DNA from: Exiguobacterium acetylicum
Lineage (GTDB): Bacteria; Bacillota; Bacilli; Exiguobacteriales; Exiguobacteriaceae
Direction of reading: 5' to 3'
Assembly: GCF_022170825.1 (NCBI RefSeq)
Contig: NZ_CP081878.1
Span: 2,196,001-2,260,000 of the forward strand
DNA: 64,000 nt
Shown here: positions 16,683 through 25,482 of the stretch, piece by piece
How the letters are laid out: the number at the start of each line of letters is the position of its first letter
Numbering within the stretch: the stretch's first letter is position 1
Position numbers and translations under genes: made by a program
Notes under the pieces: model-generated
Told to the model about the DNA's origin: nothing
Seen by the model: only the letters and a program-made list of their open reading frames with translations
Database searches by the model: none

Positions 16683-17867
16683 TCAGGTCCAGCGTTTCGT
16701 GAAATCTTGATTCGGATCATATCGCTGTTGTTGGAATACGGGATCGAATCGTGGTGTCCGTGTCGCATTTCCGACACCCGCGATAAACGCCCAGTTACCA
16801 TAGTTTGAAGCGACGTCATAATCAACTAATTGCTGTTCAAAATACTGTGCTCCGATACGCCAGTCCTGCTTTAACTCGTGGATGAGATAACTCGCAACGA
16901 TCTGTCTTCCTCGGTTCGACATCCATCCGGTTTCTCGAATCTCGTTCATGAAGGCATCGACGAATGGAACTCCCGTTTCACCTTCTATCCAGCGTTCGAC
17001 TGCTGCCTCGTCCCTCTTCCAAGTGCGTTGCCCTTCTTGTAGTCCACCTGATCGAAATAAACGACTTCCTGTCTCGCGCATCGTCAAATGGAAGAAGTCA
17101 CGCCACAATAACTCAAAATACAACCAGTACGTCGATTCATTCGCTCCTTTTTCTCGCTCGGCTTTTTGCAATTCAGCCATGACGCGACGTGATGATAGTG
17201 ACCCGTTCGCTAGCCAAGCAGATAACTTCGAAGAATCATTTCGTAAGAAGCCATTGCGTGTTTCTTTATAAGTAAACACAGGCTCAGCAAGATACTCTCG
17301 CAAACGTGCCCTCCCTGCTGATTCTCCTCCACGAAACGGAAATGCAATTTCTGGATTTGCTGCAACCGACTCTTCTTTCATTACATCAATACCTGACGGT
17401 GGATCAAGCGGATCGTAAAACGTACCTTTTGCTTCGACACGTTTTCGAAATGCCGTAAAGACACGCTTTAGCTCATCACTTCCAATATCTTCTCGACGAT
17501 GCAACGTCTGCGTCTCAAAAGAACGCGTCGAATATTTGTCTTCGATATACTTCTCACTTGCTGCTTCTTCCGTTCCGGTCATCTTATGGAAATAGACCGT
17601 ATCATCCGGTTGCACGTAAGAGTCGAGCACCTCATGCACCTTACCCTCTAGAATATCTAACGTGATCCCAATTTGGGACAGATGACTTGCTAAATTCTCT
17701 AGTGTCTCCTGCTCGAATCTTGCTTGTTGCGTCCCTCTTTCAAAATCCCGTTTTTTCTGATGTTTGATGTACACAGCACGAATCGTGTCATGTTCTTCAC
17801 ACGCGCTCCGAAGTGCTTCATGGTCATCCACTCGTAAATCATTGCGATACCAAACGACTGCTCCCAT
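16683..17867 (-). CDS. DASH-type cryptochrome/photolyase family protein
   Basis: 394 residues. The N-terminal antenna domain begins AVVWYRNDLRVDDHEAL. The FAD-binding helical domain has TYWLYFELLWRDFF, GVPFVDAFMNE, WMSNRGRQIVASYL and DYDVASNYGNWAFIAGVGN, the pattern of CRY-DASH proteins. These repair cyclobutane dimers in (mainly single-stranded) DNA using blue light and FAD, sometimes with a folate antenna. The protein ends at RYDPNQDFTKRWT, where DASH proteins as I know them continue with a WLPEL-type tail, so it is short at the C-terminus. It lies between the 6S RNA and aspS, a site with no such gene in B. subtilis. Confidence 0.88.
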   Translation of the reverse strand: MGAVVWYRNDLRVDDHEALRSACEEHDTIRAVYIKHQKKRDFERGTQQARFEQETLENLASHLSQIGITLDILEGKVHEVLDSYVQPDDTVYFHKMTGTEEAASEKYIEDKYSTRSFETQTLHRREDIGSDELKRVFTAFRKRVEAKGTFYDPLDPPSGIDVMKEESVAANPEIAFPFRGGESAGRARLREYLAEPVFTYKETRNGFLRNDSSKLSAWLANGSLSSRRVMAELQKAEREKGANESTYWLYFELLWRDFFHLTMRETGSRLFRSGGLQEGQRTWKRDEAAVERWIEGETGVPFVDAFMNEIRETGWMSNRGRQIVASYLIHELKQDWRIGAQYFEQQLVDYDVASNYGNWAFIAGVGNATRTPRFDPVFQQQRYDPNQDFTKRWT

Positions 17868-17895
17868 ATTGATCGTCTCCCTTCTCCTTATACTA

Positions 17896-17921
17896 TGACC
17901 CGACTATGCTACCCGGAAAAC
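17896..17921 (-). promoter_or_regulatory. Possible sigma-B-like promoter for the photolyase gene
   Basis: Minus strand GTTTTC, 14-nt spacer, GGGTCA, compared with GTTTAA-N12-14-GGGTAT. Partial match; it faces away from a similar element at 17941. Confidence 0.25.
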
Positions 17922-17940
17922 CACTCGATGTGCCTATGAG

Positions 17941-17966
17941 GTTTTAAGACGTTGTTTTCGTGGAAT
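17941..17966 (+). promoter_or_regulatory. Possible sigma-B-like promoter for the small protein gene
   Basis: Plus strand GTTTTA, 14-nt spacer, TGGAAT. A weak sigma-A alternative (TTGTTT, 17 nt, TACAAC) overlaps it. Confidence 0.22.
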
Positions 17967-18003
17967 ATGATTAGTACAACAAACTAGAGGAGTGAATGAA
18001 TCA

Positions 18004-18123
18004 ATGGCAGCAAAACGTGGTAAACTCAGAACATTAATGACGCTTGTAACGACGGTTGGACCAATCGTCTATAAATTCTATAAAAAGCAACAATCTAAAA
18101 AATCAATCAACAATCCTAAATAA
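18004..18123 (+). CDS. Small basic protein of 39 residues
   Basis: A short reading frame encodes MAAKRGKLRTLMTLV, a short hydrophobic middle (TTVGPIVYKFY), and a Lys-rich tail ending in SINNPK. AGAGGAG lies 11 nt upstream of the ATG; an in-frame GTG at 17992 would add four residues. A bidirectional terminator follows immediately. The basic ends and weakly hydrophobic centre would fit a small membrane-associated or nucleic-acid-associated protein. I do not recognise the family. The ribosome site, terminator and lack of overlap with other genes make it likely to be real. Confidence 0.65.
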   Translation: MAAKRGKLRTLMTLVTTVGPIVYKFYKKQQSKKSINNPK

Positions 18124-18160
18124 AAAATGGACGTCTCCTCACCGGAGCGTCCATTTTTTT
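18124..18160. terminator. Bidirectional terminator between the small protein and glycosylase genes
   Basis: AAAAAATGGACG-T-CTCC-TCACC-GGAG-CGTCCATTTTTTT: an 11-bp stem with A and T runs on both sides. Confidence 0.85.
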
Positions 18161-18743
18161 AGCGTTTACTGACACCTTCACTCGTATCTACATAAAAACG
18201 CCAAGGGTATGCTGTCGCTTCTCCGGCATTTGGAATACCAATTCGTGTCGTCTCGACGATCGCATCGACCGGGTCGGCAACGAGTCGAAAACGGGCTTGA
18301 TAAAGATCTTGACCCGAATCTGCTGTCGTTAGACCGAACCCTTGGCACAATTTTGCCGGTCCATTGACGAGATTCCGTCGTTGAACTGCCGTCAACTCTG
18401 CGTAAGAACAACCAAAACGACGTTTTGCGACAAGATCATGCCCACTTATGATTTCAGCCCCTCGTAATAAGAGTCCATATCCTTCCCCTTCATGCCCACA
18501 GACGACATTCATACAGTGATGCATACCATATGTGAAATAAACGTACAGATGTCCCGGTGGACCGAACATCGGTGCTGTCCGTTTCGTAGGTTTACCGGAA
18601 AACGAGTGCGCTGCCTGATCGTGCGGACCAAGATAAGCTTCGACTTCGACGATTCGCATCGTCACGTCATCAACCGTGATCTGTGTCCCTAAGAAATCTG
18701 GTCCGACTTCAACGGGTGAGCGTTCAAAAAACTGTCGTTCCAT
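18159..18743 (-). CDS. 3-methyladenine DNA glycosylase (Mpg/AAG family)
   Basis: 194 residues, the usual length for bacterial AAG-type glycosylases. It excises alkylated and deaminated purines in base excision repair. The visible core is VEVEAYLGPHDQAAHSFSGKPTKRTAPMFGPPGHLYVYFTYGMH: the catalytic Glu/Asp region and the Tyr-rich base-flipping pocket. NLVNGPAKLCQGFGLT follows, with the conserved NGPxKL. I start at the ATG at 18743, because the GGAGGAAG inside the first codons of the longer frame (18761) is its ribosome site. It sits between aspS and the photolyase gene, another repair gene added to this synteny block. Confidence 0.92.
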   Translation of the reverse strand: MERQFFERSPVEVGPDFLGTQITVDDVTMRIVEVEAYLGPHDQAAHSFSGKPTKRTAPMFGPPGHLYVYFTYGMHHCMNVVCGHEGEGYGLLLRGAEIISGHDLVAKRRFGCSYAELTAVQRRNLVNGPAKLCQGFGLTTADSGQDLYQARFRLVADPVDAIVETTRIGIPNAGEATAYPWRFYVDTSEGVSKR

Positions 18744-18764
18744 TCGTTCTTCCTCCTCCATGAA

Positions 18765-18800
18765 ACAAGCGAACCTTCCTATACCGGAAGATTCGCTTGT
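18765..18800 (-). terminator. Terminator-like hairpin after aspS
   Basis: A 15-nt inverted repeat (ACAAGCGAA.CTTCC / GGAAG.TTCGCTTGT) follows the aspS stop. The U-tract on the minus strand is weak (TTTCATG), so termination may be partial and the glycosylase may be cotranscribed. Confidence 0.55.
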
Positions 18801-18806
18801 CGAAGT

Positions 18807-20573
18807 TTACGATTGTTTAACTGCTGTCCGAATCGAGAGATCGTTCAATTGCGCATCTGAAACCGGGCTCGGTGCTGCCGTCAACAGATCACTTGCTGAT
18901 GCTGTTTTCGGGAACGCAATCGTATCGCGTAAGTTCGAACGTCCTGCGAGCAACATGACGAGACGGTCTAAACCAAGTGCGATCCCCGCATGTGGTGGTG
19001 TTCCGTATTCGAATGCTTCCATCAAGAAGCCGAACTGCTCGTTTGCTTCTTCTTCTGTGAAGCCAAGCAATTTGAACATCCGCTCTTGGATATCGCGCTC
19101 GTAGATCCGTTGTGATCCACCGCCAAGCTCATATCCGTTCAAGACGAGGTCATACGCGACTGCGAGGACTTTTCCAGGATCCGTCTCGAGTAATTCGAGA
19201 TCTTCACGACGCGGCATCGTGAACGGATGGTGGTTCGCGTAGAAACGACCATCCTCTTCTTCATACGTGACAAGTGGGAAGTCCGTCACCCAAAGGAAGT
19301 TAAAGACTGACTCATCGATCAAGTCAAGTTCCTTCGCTAACTTCTGACGGAGCGCCCCTAAACTGTCTGCTACGATCGATGCTTTGGCTGCGACGAATAA
19401 TAACAAGTCGCCTGCTTCTGCATCGGTCGCCGCAATCAGGCGAGCCGTTGCTTCTTCGTCAAAGAATTTCGCGATTGGACCGTTTAGTCCTTCTGCTGTC
19501 ACTTTGACCCAAGCAAGACCTTTTGCACCATAGATTGCTGTGAATTCTTGTAACTTATCGATGTCTTTACGTGAGAAACGTTCAGCGGCACCTTTGACGT
19601 TCAACGCCTTGACTTCGCCATCTGCTTCAAGCGCCATGTCGAATACTTTGAATCCTGCACCTTTGACCGCTTCCGCAACGTCAATCAATTCGAGACCGAA
19701 ACGTGTATCCGGTTTATCCGAACCATAACGGCTCATCGCTTCTGCATACGGCATGCGTGGGAATGGTGTTACTATGTCTTTGCCAAGCGTTTCTTTCATA
19801 ACACGCGTCATCATCGACTCCATCATCGCATATAAGTCTTCGATGTCCATGAAGCTCGTCTCGATGTCGACTTGCGTGAATTCCGGTTGACGGTCTGCCC
19901 GTAAGTCTTCGTCACGGAAACAACGTGCAATTTGGAAGTAGCGCTCAAAACCAGACACCATCAGCAATTGTTTGAACAATTGTGGGGATTGTGGCAAGGC
20001 GTAAAATTCACCTGGGTGGACACGACTTGGGACGAGATAGTCACGTGCGCCTTCTGGTGTTGATTTCGTTAAGATCGGCGTCTCGACTTCAAGGAAGTCC
20101 TGCTCGTCGAGGAAGTTCCGCATGATGTTCGATGCTTTCGAACGAAGACGGAATGTCTCTTGGAGCGAAGGACGACGCAAGTCGAGATAACGGTATTTGA
20201 GACGTAAATCTTCTGATGTCTGCTCCGCTTCTTCACTGATCGGGAATGGTGTCATCTTCGCTGCGTTCAAGATAACGACTTCGTCCGCGACGACTTCGAC
20301 TTGCCCAGTTGGGATGTTCGGGTTCGGATTCTCACGGGCGATGACGTGTCCTTTGATGTCGAGGACATACTCTGAACGAATCGATTCTGCGAGGCGGTGT
20401 GCCTGCTCATTTTCCGGTTGGAAGACGATTTGGACGATACCACTCCGGTCGCGGAGATCTAGGAAGATCAATCCTCCTAAGTCACGTCGTTTTTGAACCC
20501 ATCCTTTAAGTTGAACGTGTTGTCCGATGACGTCTTCCGTCACCTGACCGTTCATATGCGTGCGTCCGATCAT
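18807..20573 (-). CDS. aspS: Aspartate--tRNA ligase
   Basis: 588 residues, bacterial-type AspRS. It has an N-terminal OB fold for the anticodon ([27 protein letters not shown]), the class II catalytic core with RYLDLRRP and [18 protein letters not shown] (motif 2), a GAD insertion domain in the middle, and motif 3 [15 protein letters not shown] near residue 535. It charges tRNA-Asp. The ATG overlaps the hisS stop codon by 4 nt, so the pair is coupled, and the T-box ahead of hisS controls both. Confidence 0.97.
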   Translation of the reverse strand: MIGRTHMNGQVTEDVIGQHVQLKGWVQKRRDLGGLIFLDLRDRSGIVQIVFQPENEQAHRLAESIRSEYVLDIKGHVIARENPNPNIPTGQVEVVADEVVILNAAKMTPFPISEEAEQTSEDLRLKYRYLDLRRPSLQETFRLRSKASNIMRNFLDEQDFLEVETPILTKSTPEGARDYLVPSRVHPGEFYALPQSPQLFKQLLMVSGFERYFQIARCFRDEDLRADRQPEFTQVDIETSFMDIEDLYAMMESMMTRVMKETLGKDIVTPFPRMPYAEAMSRYGSDKPDTRFGLELIDVAEAVKGAGFKVFDMALEADGEVKALNVKGAAERFSRKDIDKLQEFTAIYGAKGLAWVKVTAEGLNGPIAKFFDEEATARLIAATDAEAGDLLLFVAAKASIVADSLGALRQKLAKELDLIDESVFNFLWVTDFPLVTYEEEDGRFYANHHPFTMPRREDLELLETDPGKVLAVAYDLVLNGYELGGGSQRIYERDIQERMFKLLGFTEEEANEQFGFLMEAFEYGTPPHAGIALGLDRLVMLLAGRSNLRDTIAFPKTASASDLLTAAPSPVSDAQLNDLSIRTAVKQS

Positions 20574-21850
20574 TGTGCTTCCTCCTTTAATTTCGCGACG
20601 ATTGTATCAGCGACTGCTGATAACGGAACGTCCGTCTGCTCCCCTGTAGCCATGTTCTTGAGCGCTGCTGCGCCACGCTCGACTTCTTCATCCCCAAGGA
20701 TGACTGTATAACGTGCCTTCAAGCGATCCGCCGCTTTGAATTGTCCTTTGAATTTCCGACCGAGATAATCCCGATCCGCGACGAGTCCTTCAAGACGCAT
20801 CAATTGTAGGAGACGTGTTGCCGTCTTTTCGACTTCGTCACTACCTTGCGCAACGATGAAGACATCGATTTGATCGTCCACTGCTGGTAAGACGTTCTCG
20901 TTTTCAAGTGCCATCAAGAGGCGCTCGATGCCGATTCCAAATCCAATTCCTGGTGTTGCTGGTCCACCGATTTGTTCGACGAGACCGTTGTAACGTCCAC
21001 CGCCACATAGTGTCGTGATTGCTCCAAAACCTTCTGCTTCCGACATGATCTCAAACGCCGTGTGATTGTAATAATCGATTCCGCGGACAAGCGTCGGGTC
21101 AACGACATACTCGATACCGAGTGCATCTAAGTGAAGCAAGACTTCGTCGAAGTAAGCTTTTGATGCTGGGTTTAAATAATCGAGAATCGATGGTGCCGTC
21201 GCCATACTCGGGTGATCGCGGTCGACCTTACAATCGAGAACACGAAGTGGATTCGTTTCGAGACGGTTCTGACAGTCCTGACATAACTCGTGAACGACCG
21301 GTTTGAAGTGTTCGACGAGTGCTGCCCGGTGTGCCGCACGACTTTCGTTATCCCCTAGTGTGTTGATGACGAGCTTGAGGTGCTTTAATCCGAATGAACG
21401 GTAGATGCTCATTGCGAGACTGATGACTTCTGCATCGATCGCCGGTTGTTCACTCCCGAGTGCTTCGACTCCATATTGGTGTAGCTGACGGAAACGACCT
21501 GCTTGCGGACGTTCATAGCGGAACATCGGTCCGATATAGAACAATTTCGTCGGTTGATTCGGTGAGCCAAACAGCTTGTTCGTCACGAATGAACGAACGA
21601 CGGCAGCCGTTCCTTCTGGACGTAACGTCAACTGATCTTTCCCACGTTTCTCAAGCATGAACATCTCTTTTTGAACGATATCCGTCGTCTCACCGACGCC
21701 ACGTTTGAAGAGTTCTGTCTCCTCAAAAATCGGAGTCCGGATTTCCTTATAGTTGTAACGCTTACTGATTTCACGTAATTGTTGTTCGATGTACTGCCAG
21801 CGTTCGACGGTCCCTGGAAGGACATCAAACGTACCGCGTGGTAATTTCAT
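20570..21850 (-). CDS. hisS: Histidine--tRNA ligase
   Basis: 426 residues. It starts [13 protein letters not shown] with AAAGGAGG upstream at proper spacing; the frame is open further upstream into the leader but that part is the terminator region of the T-box. Class II features are [33 protein letters not shown] (motif 2), the His-specific motifs [15 protein letters not shown] and [15 protein letters not shown], and [15 protein letters not shown] (motif 3). The C-terminal anticodon-binding domain starts around residue 330. It is first in the hisS-aspS operon. Confidence 0.97.
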   Translation of the reverse strand: MKLPRGTFDVLPGTVERWQYIEQQLREISKRYNYKEIRTPIFEETELFKRGVGETTDIVQKEMFMLEKRGKDQLTLRPEGTAAVVRSFVTNKLFGSPNQPTKLFYIGPMFRYERPQAGRFRQLHQYGVEALGSEQPAIDAEVISLAMSIYRSFGLKHLKLVINTLGDNESRAAHRAALVEHFKPVVHELCQDCQNRLETNPLRVLDCKVDRDHPSMATAPSILDYLNPASKAYFDEVLLHLDALGIEYVVDPTLVRGIDYYNHTAFEIMSEAEGFGAITTLCGGGRYNGLVEQIGGPATPGIGFGIGIERLLMALENENVLPAVDDQIDVFIVAQGSDEVEKTATRLLQLMRLEGLVADRDYLGRKFKGQFKAADRLKARYTVILGDEEVERGAAALKNMATGEQTDVPLSAVADTIVAKLKEEAQ

Positions 21851-21869
21851 CTCAAATTCCTCCTTTTTT

Positions 21870-22110
21870 GAATACAAAAAAGTCCTCGTCCGCAAAGGGA
21901 CGAGAACTTGAAGATCCCGTGGTACCACCCTGGTTGTCAAATCACATTTGACCACTCGGTGCAGTTAACGCCTGCGTACGACCTTCCCTACTATCGGTTC
22001 AGGAAGATACCTCGGAAGGGTCTTTCATCGAGTTCGTCTGTTCGCCCTTTCAGCCAAGGGGCAACTCTCTAAGCAGACGAGGTCTTGATTACTCCTCTTC
22101 GTCTTCGGTC
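21870..22110 (-). promoter_or_regulatory. T-box riboswitch leader of hisS-aspS (likely Asp specifier GAC)
   Basis: This fills the 309-nt gap between hisS and dtd. On the minus strand Stem I begins near 22100 with GAAGAGGAGTA, includes TTAGAGAG and paired CGTCTG / CAGACG, and returns through GATGAAAGACCCTTCC. By alignment with the alaS leader (GAA-specifier-C-CTTCC) the specifier is GAC (Asp) at 22020-22022; no His codon (CAC/CAT) occurs in that loop. The T-box CCAGGGTGGTACCACGGG is at 21916-21933 and the terminator hairpin at 21875-21909 ends in six T's. Confidence 0.9.
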
Positions 22111-22133
22111 ATATGAATCATTTGGTTACGTCT

Positions 22134-22163
22134 AATATTGCCTCGTCTCTCGGTTCCTGTCAA
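22134..22163 (-). promoter_or_regulatory. Promoter of the hisS-aspS T-box transcript
   Basis: Minus strand TTGACA (22158-22163), 18-nt spacer, AATATT (22134-22139). The -35 overlaps the last codons of dtd, the same layout as the alaS leader promoter within recD2. Confidence 0.55.
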
Positions 22164-22609
22164 GCGTTTGCTTCTTTTTCAAGAATCAATGTCACCGGTC
22201 CATCATTGACGAGCGCAATATCCATCATCGCTCCGAATTGTCCGGTTTCGACAGTCAGTCCTTGCGACCGAAGGCGTTCATTGAACGCTTCATACAACTC
22301 GTTGGCAACATCCGGTTTCGCCGCTTCCGTGAAGGCAGGACGACGCCCTTTTTTAACATCGCCATACAGCGTGAACTGCGAGACGGATAAAATCTGACCG
22401 TCGACATCTTGCAACGAGCGGTTCATCTGTTCTTCCTCATCTTCAAATACGCGGAGTCCAGCGATTTTATCAGCTAACCAGTTCACTTGTTCGATCGTAT
22501 CTTCATGCGTGACCCCAACAAGCAAGAGGAATCCTTGCTTGATCTGACCGATGACCTCCTGATCGACTGTGACACTTGCTTCTTTGACTCGTTGTAATAC
22601 GACTCGCAT
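22160..22609 (-). CDS. dtd: D-aminoacyl-tRNA deacylase
   Basis: 149 residues, a typical Dtd. It removes D-amino acids (and Gly from tRNA-Ala) from tRNA and so proofreads chirality. It opens [16 protein letters not shown]; the SQFTLYGD motif is near residue 78 and the C-terminal catalytic NDGPVTL near residue 135, both essential family motifs. The gene follows relA by 14 nt, the order seen in B. subtilis. Confidence 0.95.
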   Translation of the reverse strand: MRVVLQRVKEASVTVDQEVIGQIKQGFLLLVGVTHEDTIEQVNWLADKIAGLRVFEDEEEQMNRSLQDVDGQILSVSQFTLYGDVKKGRRPAFTEAAKPDVANELYEAFNERLRSQGLTVETGQFGAMMDIALVNDGPVTLILEKEANA

Positions 22610-22623
22610 GACTCATCCGCTCC

Positions 22624-24822
22624 TTACGTCATCATGACGCGATGTACAGCATACACGTCAGAGATTTGTTTGATGCGATCGACGACTTTCTGTAAATGAT
22701 TGACGTTGTTGATCGCAATCGTCATCGTGATTTTTGCTTGCTTACTGTCGTCGCCTTTCCCACTAACGGCAACGATATTCGTATTCGTCGCAGATACCGA
22801 CTGCAGGACATCGTTCAATAATCCTGCCCGGTCGAATCCGGAAATTTCGATTTCAACATTATAGCTTTTGACTGCTTTGCCTTCATGTTCCCACTCGACT
22901 TCAAGCAGACGTTCCGGATTTTGTTCATGAATGACGTTCAAGCAATCGGTCCGGTGAATCGAGACGCCACGTCCACGTGTGATATAGCCGACGATATCGT
23001 CACCTGGAACCGGGTTACAACAACGACTCATCCGAACGAGCATATTGTCGATGCCTTTGACGCGAACGCCTTCTGGATTTTCTTTCTTCGGACGATCGAA
23101 TGTTTTCATCTCACTGATTGCTTCGTTGAGTTCAAGATTTTTTGATTCTTTGTCTTTGCGTAATTTTTCCGTCAATTTATGCGCGACTTGAGCAGCGGTT
23201 AGACCATGATAGCCAACAGCAGCATACATGTCTTCTTCTTGCGCGAAGTTGAACTTCCGCGTCACGTCTTCGAGCGTCTTCTCATTGATGACTTCCTTCG
23301 GCTCGAATCCGAGTTTCTTGACTTCCGCTTCGATCAGTTCCCGTCCTTTTGAGACATTCTCTTCGCGTTGCTGACGTTTGAACCATTGACGGATTTTGTT
23401 CTTCGCCTGACTCGATACACAAATCTTGAGCCAGTCCTTACTTGGACCATAACTGTGTTTTGAAGTGACGATTTCAATGATGTCGCCGGTCTTCAGCTTA
23501 TAATCAATCGGGACCATTCGTCCGTTGACTTTCGCCCCGATCGTCCGGTGACCGATCTCCGTATGGATCCGGTACGCATAATCAATCGGAACAGAGCCTT
23601 TCGGGAGTTCGATGACGTCACCTTTAGGTGTAAAGACGTACAACATGTCACTAAAGAAGTCGACTTTGACCGATTCCATGAATTCTTCAGCATCAGCCGT
23701 ATCCTTCTGTAATTCAAGGATTTCACGGAAATGGGCAATCTTATCTTCAAAGCCTGATTTTGCTTCTTGTTCCTTACCTTCTTTATACGCCCAGTGAGCG
23801 GCAATCCCGTACTCGGCAATGAAATGCATGTCTCGTGTCCGGATTTGGACCTCGAGCGGCTCGCCTTTCGGTCCGATGACCGTCGTATGCAGCGATTGAT
23901 ACATGTTCGGCTTCGGCATGGCGATATAATCTTTGAAGCGTCCTGGCATCGGTTTATATTGCGTATGAATGATTCCGAGAACAGCGTAACAGTCCTTGAT
24001 CGAATCAACGATGATGCGGACAGCCATCAAGTCATAGATTTCACTGAACTCTTTTTTCGAGTTTTGCATCTTGTTATAGATGGAATAGATATGCTTCGGA
24101 CGTCCATCGACTTCTGCCGCGATTTGCACATCATCGAGTACTTCATTGACCTCTTCGATGACCGAACTAACGAGCGCTTCTCGTTCCGTCCGTTTTTGTT
24201 TCATCATCGAGACAATCCGGTAGTACTGTTGCGGATTGATATAGCGCAGACTGATATCCTCAAGCTCCCACTTGATCGTCGAAATCCCGAGACGGTGGGC
24301 AAGCGGCGCAAAGATTTCAAGTGTCTCTTCTGCTTTTTGGACTTGTTTTTCCTTGACCATGTGTTGCAATGTCCGCATATTGTGCAGACGGTCAGCGAGC
24401 TTAATCAAAATGACGCGAATATCTTCTGCCATCGCGATGAACATCTTACGATGGTTCTCCGCTAACTCTTCACGTTTTGATTTATATTTGATTTTCCCGA
24501 GTTTCGTGACGCCATCGACGAGCATCGCGACGTCAGGGCCGAATCGTTCTGTTAATTCTTCGAGTGTAATGTCCGTATCTTCGACGACATCATGAAGAAG
24601 CGCAGCAACGATTGTCGTTGCATCCAAACCAATATCGACTAAGATACCGGCAACTTGTACCGGATGAATGATGTATGGTTCCCCTGAGCGGCGGAATTGA
24701 CCATCATGCTCGTCTTTCGCGAATTGGTAAGCCCGTTCGATGTCTTTGACTTCAGCTTGCGTCATGTATTCCGCACATCGAGCGAGAAGGTCTTCTACAT
24801 TTACGATTTGTTTGTTTGTCAT
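22624..24822 (-). CDS. relA: Bifunctional (p)ppGpp synthetase/hydrolase Rel
   Basis: 732 residues, the long RSH architecture. The N-terminal HD hydrolase domain keeps its metal-binding signature (ALLHDVVEDTD near residue 80), so hydrolase activity is expected. The synthetase domain follows (YNKMQNSKKEFSEIYDLMAVR, GRFKDYIAMPKPNMYQSLHT), then TGS (VFTPKGDVIELPKGSVPIDYAY near 400), a Zn-finger-like region (RCCNPVPGD) and a C-terminal ACT domain (EISGFDRAGLLNDVLQSV). It runs the stringent response. It has its own promoter after the apt terminator. Confidence 0.96.
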   Translation of the reverse strand: MTNKQIVNVEDLLARCAEYMTQAEVKDIERAYQFAKDEHDGQFRRSGEPYIIHPVQVAGILVDIGLDATTIVAALLHDVVEDTDITLEELTERFGPDVAMLVDGVTKLGKIKYKSKREELAENHRKMFIAMAEDIRVILIKLADRLHNMRTLQHMVKEKQVQKAEETLEIFAPLAHRLGISTIKWELEDISLRYINPQQYYRIVSMMKQKRTEREALVSSVIEEVNEVLDDVQIAAEVDGRPKHIYSIYNKMQNSKKEFSEIYDLMAVRIIVDSIKDCYAVLGIIHTQYKPMPGRFKDYIAMPKPNMYQSLHTTVIGPKGEPLEVQIRTRDMHFIAEYGIAAHWAYKEGKEQEAKSGFEDKIAHFREILELQKDTADAEEFMESVKVDFFSDMLYVFTPKGDVIELPKGSVPIDYAYRIHTEIGHRTIGAKVNGRMVPIDYKLKTGDIIEIVTSKHSYGPSKDWLKICVSSQAKNKIRQWFKRQQREENVSKGRELIEAEVKKLGFEPKEVINEKTLEDVTRKFNFAQEEDMYAAVGYHGLTAAQVAHKLTEKLRKDKESKNLELNEAISEMKTFDRPKKENPEGVRVKGIDNMLVRMSRCCNPVPGDDIVGYITRGRGVSIHRTDCLNVIHEQNPERLLEVEWEHEGKAVKSYNVEIEISGFDRAGLLNDVLQSVSATNTNIVAVSGKGDDSKQAKITMTIAINNVNHLQKVVDRIKQISDVYAVHRVMMT

Positions 24823-24882
24823 CCCTTTTCCTCACCCAGTCCCCGGGATCGTCTGCAACGGAATCCCTAATATATAGTTCTT

Positions 24883-24911
24883 ATTATCGTGAAATCTTGA
24901 GAAGATGTCAA
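24883..24911 (-). promoter_or_regulatory. Sigma-A promoter of relA
   Basis: Minus strand TTGACA (24906-24911), 17-nt spacer, GATAAT (24883-24888): a near-consensus promoter directly after the apt terminator. Confidence 0.75.
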
Positions 24912-24956
24912 AATAAAAAGAAATACCCCCTTGGTCACCATGTACCAAGAGAGTAT
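24910..24956 (-). terminator. Terminator downstream of apt
   Basis: A 13-bp stem ATACTCTCTTGGT / ACCAAGGGGGTAT with G-U pairs and an 8-nt loop, followed by TTCTTTTTATTTT on the minus strand. Its T-rich tail runs up to the -35 of relA. Confidence 0.8.
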
Positions 24957-24963
24957 GCATGCT

Positions 24964-25482
24964 TTAGTCTTCGTAGCGAATCAATGAGAGAATATCGTAA
25001 CCTTCGAGTTTTTCGCGCCCACCAAGACCATCGAGTTCAATCAAGAATCCGATTCCGGCAACCGTTCCGCCTAATTTTTCAATCATTTGGATTGTTGCTT
25101 CGATTGTACCACCTGTTGCAAGTAAGTCATCGAGGATGACGACACGTTGTCCCGGTTGGATCGCATCTTCGTGCATCGTCAAGACATCTTTTCCGTACTC
25201 AAGACCATACTCGACACGGACTGTCTCACGCGGTAATTTCCCTTCTTTTCGTACAGGTACGAATCCGATTTCCATCGCGTAAGCTGCCGGGCAACCAACG
25301 ACGAATCCACGTGCTTCCGGACCCGCGATGACATCAGCACCTTTACTGCGCGCATATTCGACAAGTGCATCAACCGATTGTTTGTACACTGGTCCGTTTT
25401 GCATGAGTGATGTGATGTCTTTGAAACTGATTCCTTCTTTCGGCCAGTTTTCGACCTCTTTTATATGCTGTTTGAACTCCAT
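24964..25482 (-). CDS. apt: Adenine phosphoribosyltransferase
   Basis: 172 residues. It converts adenine and PRPP to AMP in purine salvage, recycling adenine such as that released by the nucleosidase encoded at the left edge. The N-terminal [12 protein letters not shown] and the PRPP-binding motif [13 protein letters not shown] (about residues 118-130) are diagnostic. The start overlaps the recJ end by 22 nt, so the pair is translationally coupled. The order recJ-apt-relA matches B. subtilis. Confidence 0.96.
   Translation of the reverse strand: MEFKQHIKEVENWPKEGISFKDITSLMQNGPVYKQSVDALVEYARSKGADVIAGPEARGFVVGCPAAYAMEIGFVPVRKEGKLPRETVRVEYGLEYGKDVLTMHEDAIQPGQRVVILDDLLATGGTIEATIQMIEKLGGTVAGIGFLIELDGLGGREKLEGYDILSLIRYED

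Noticed and set aside
16392-16808. 138-residue plus-strand reading frame over the 6S region
   Set aside because: It runs opposite the 6S RNA and into the photolyase gene; composition is unremarkable and there is no Shine-Dalgarno. The RNA explains the region better.
23767-24465. 232-residue plus-strand reading frame opposite relA
   Set aside because: Antisense shadow of relA with His/Arg/Phe-rich composition and no family resemblance.
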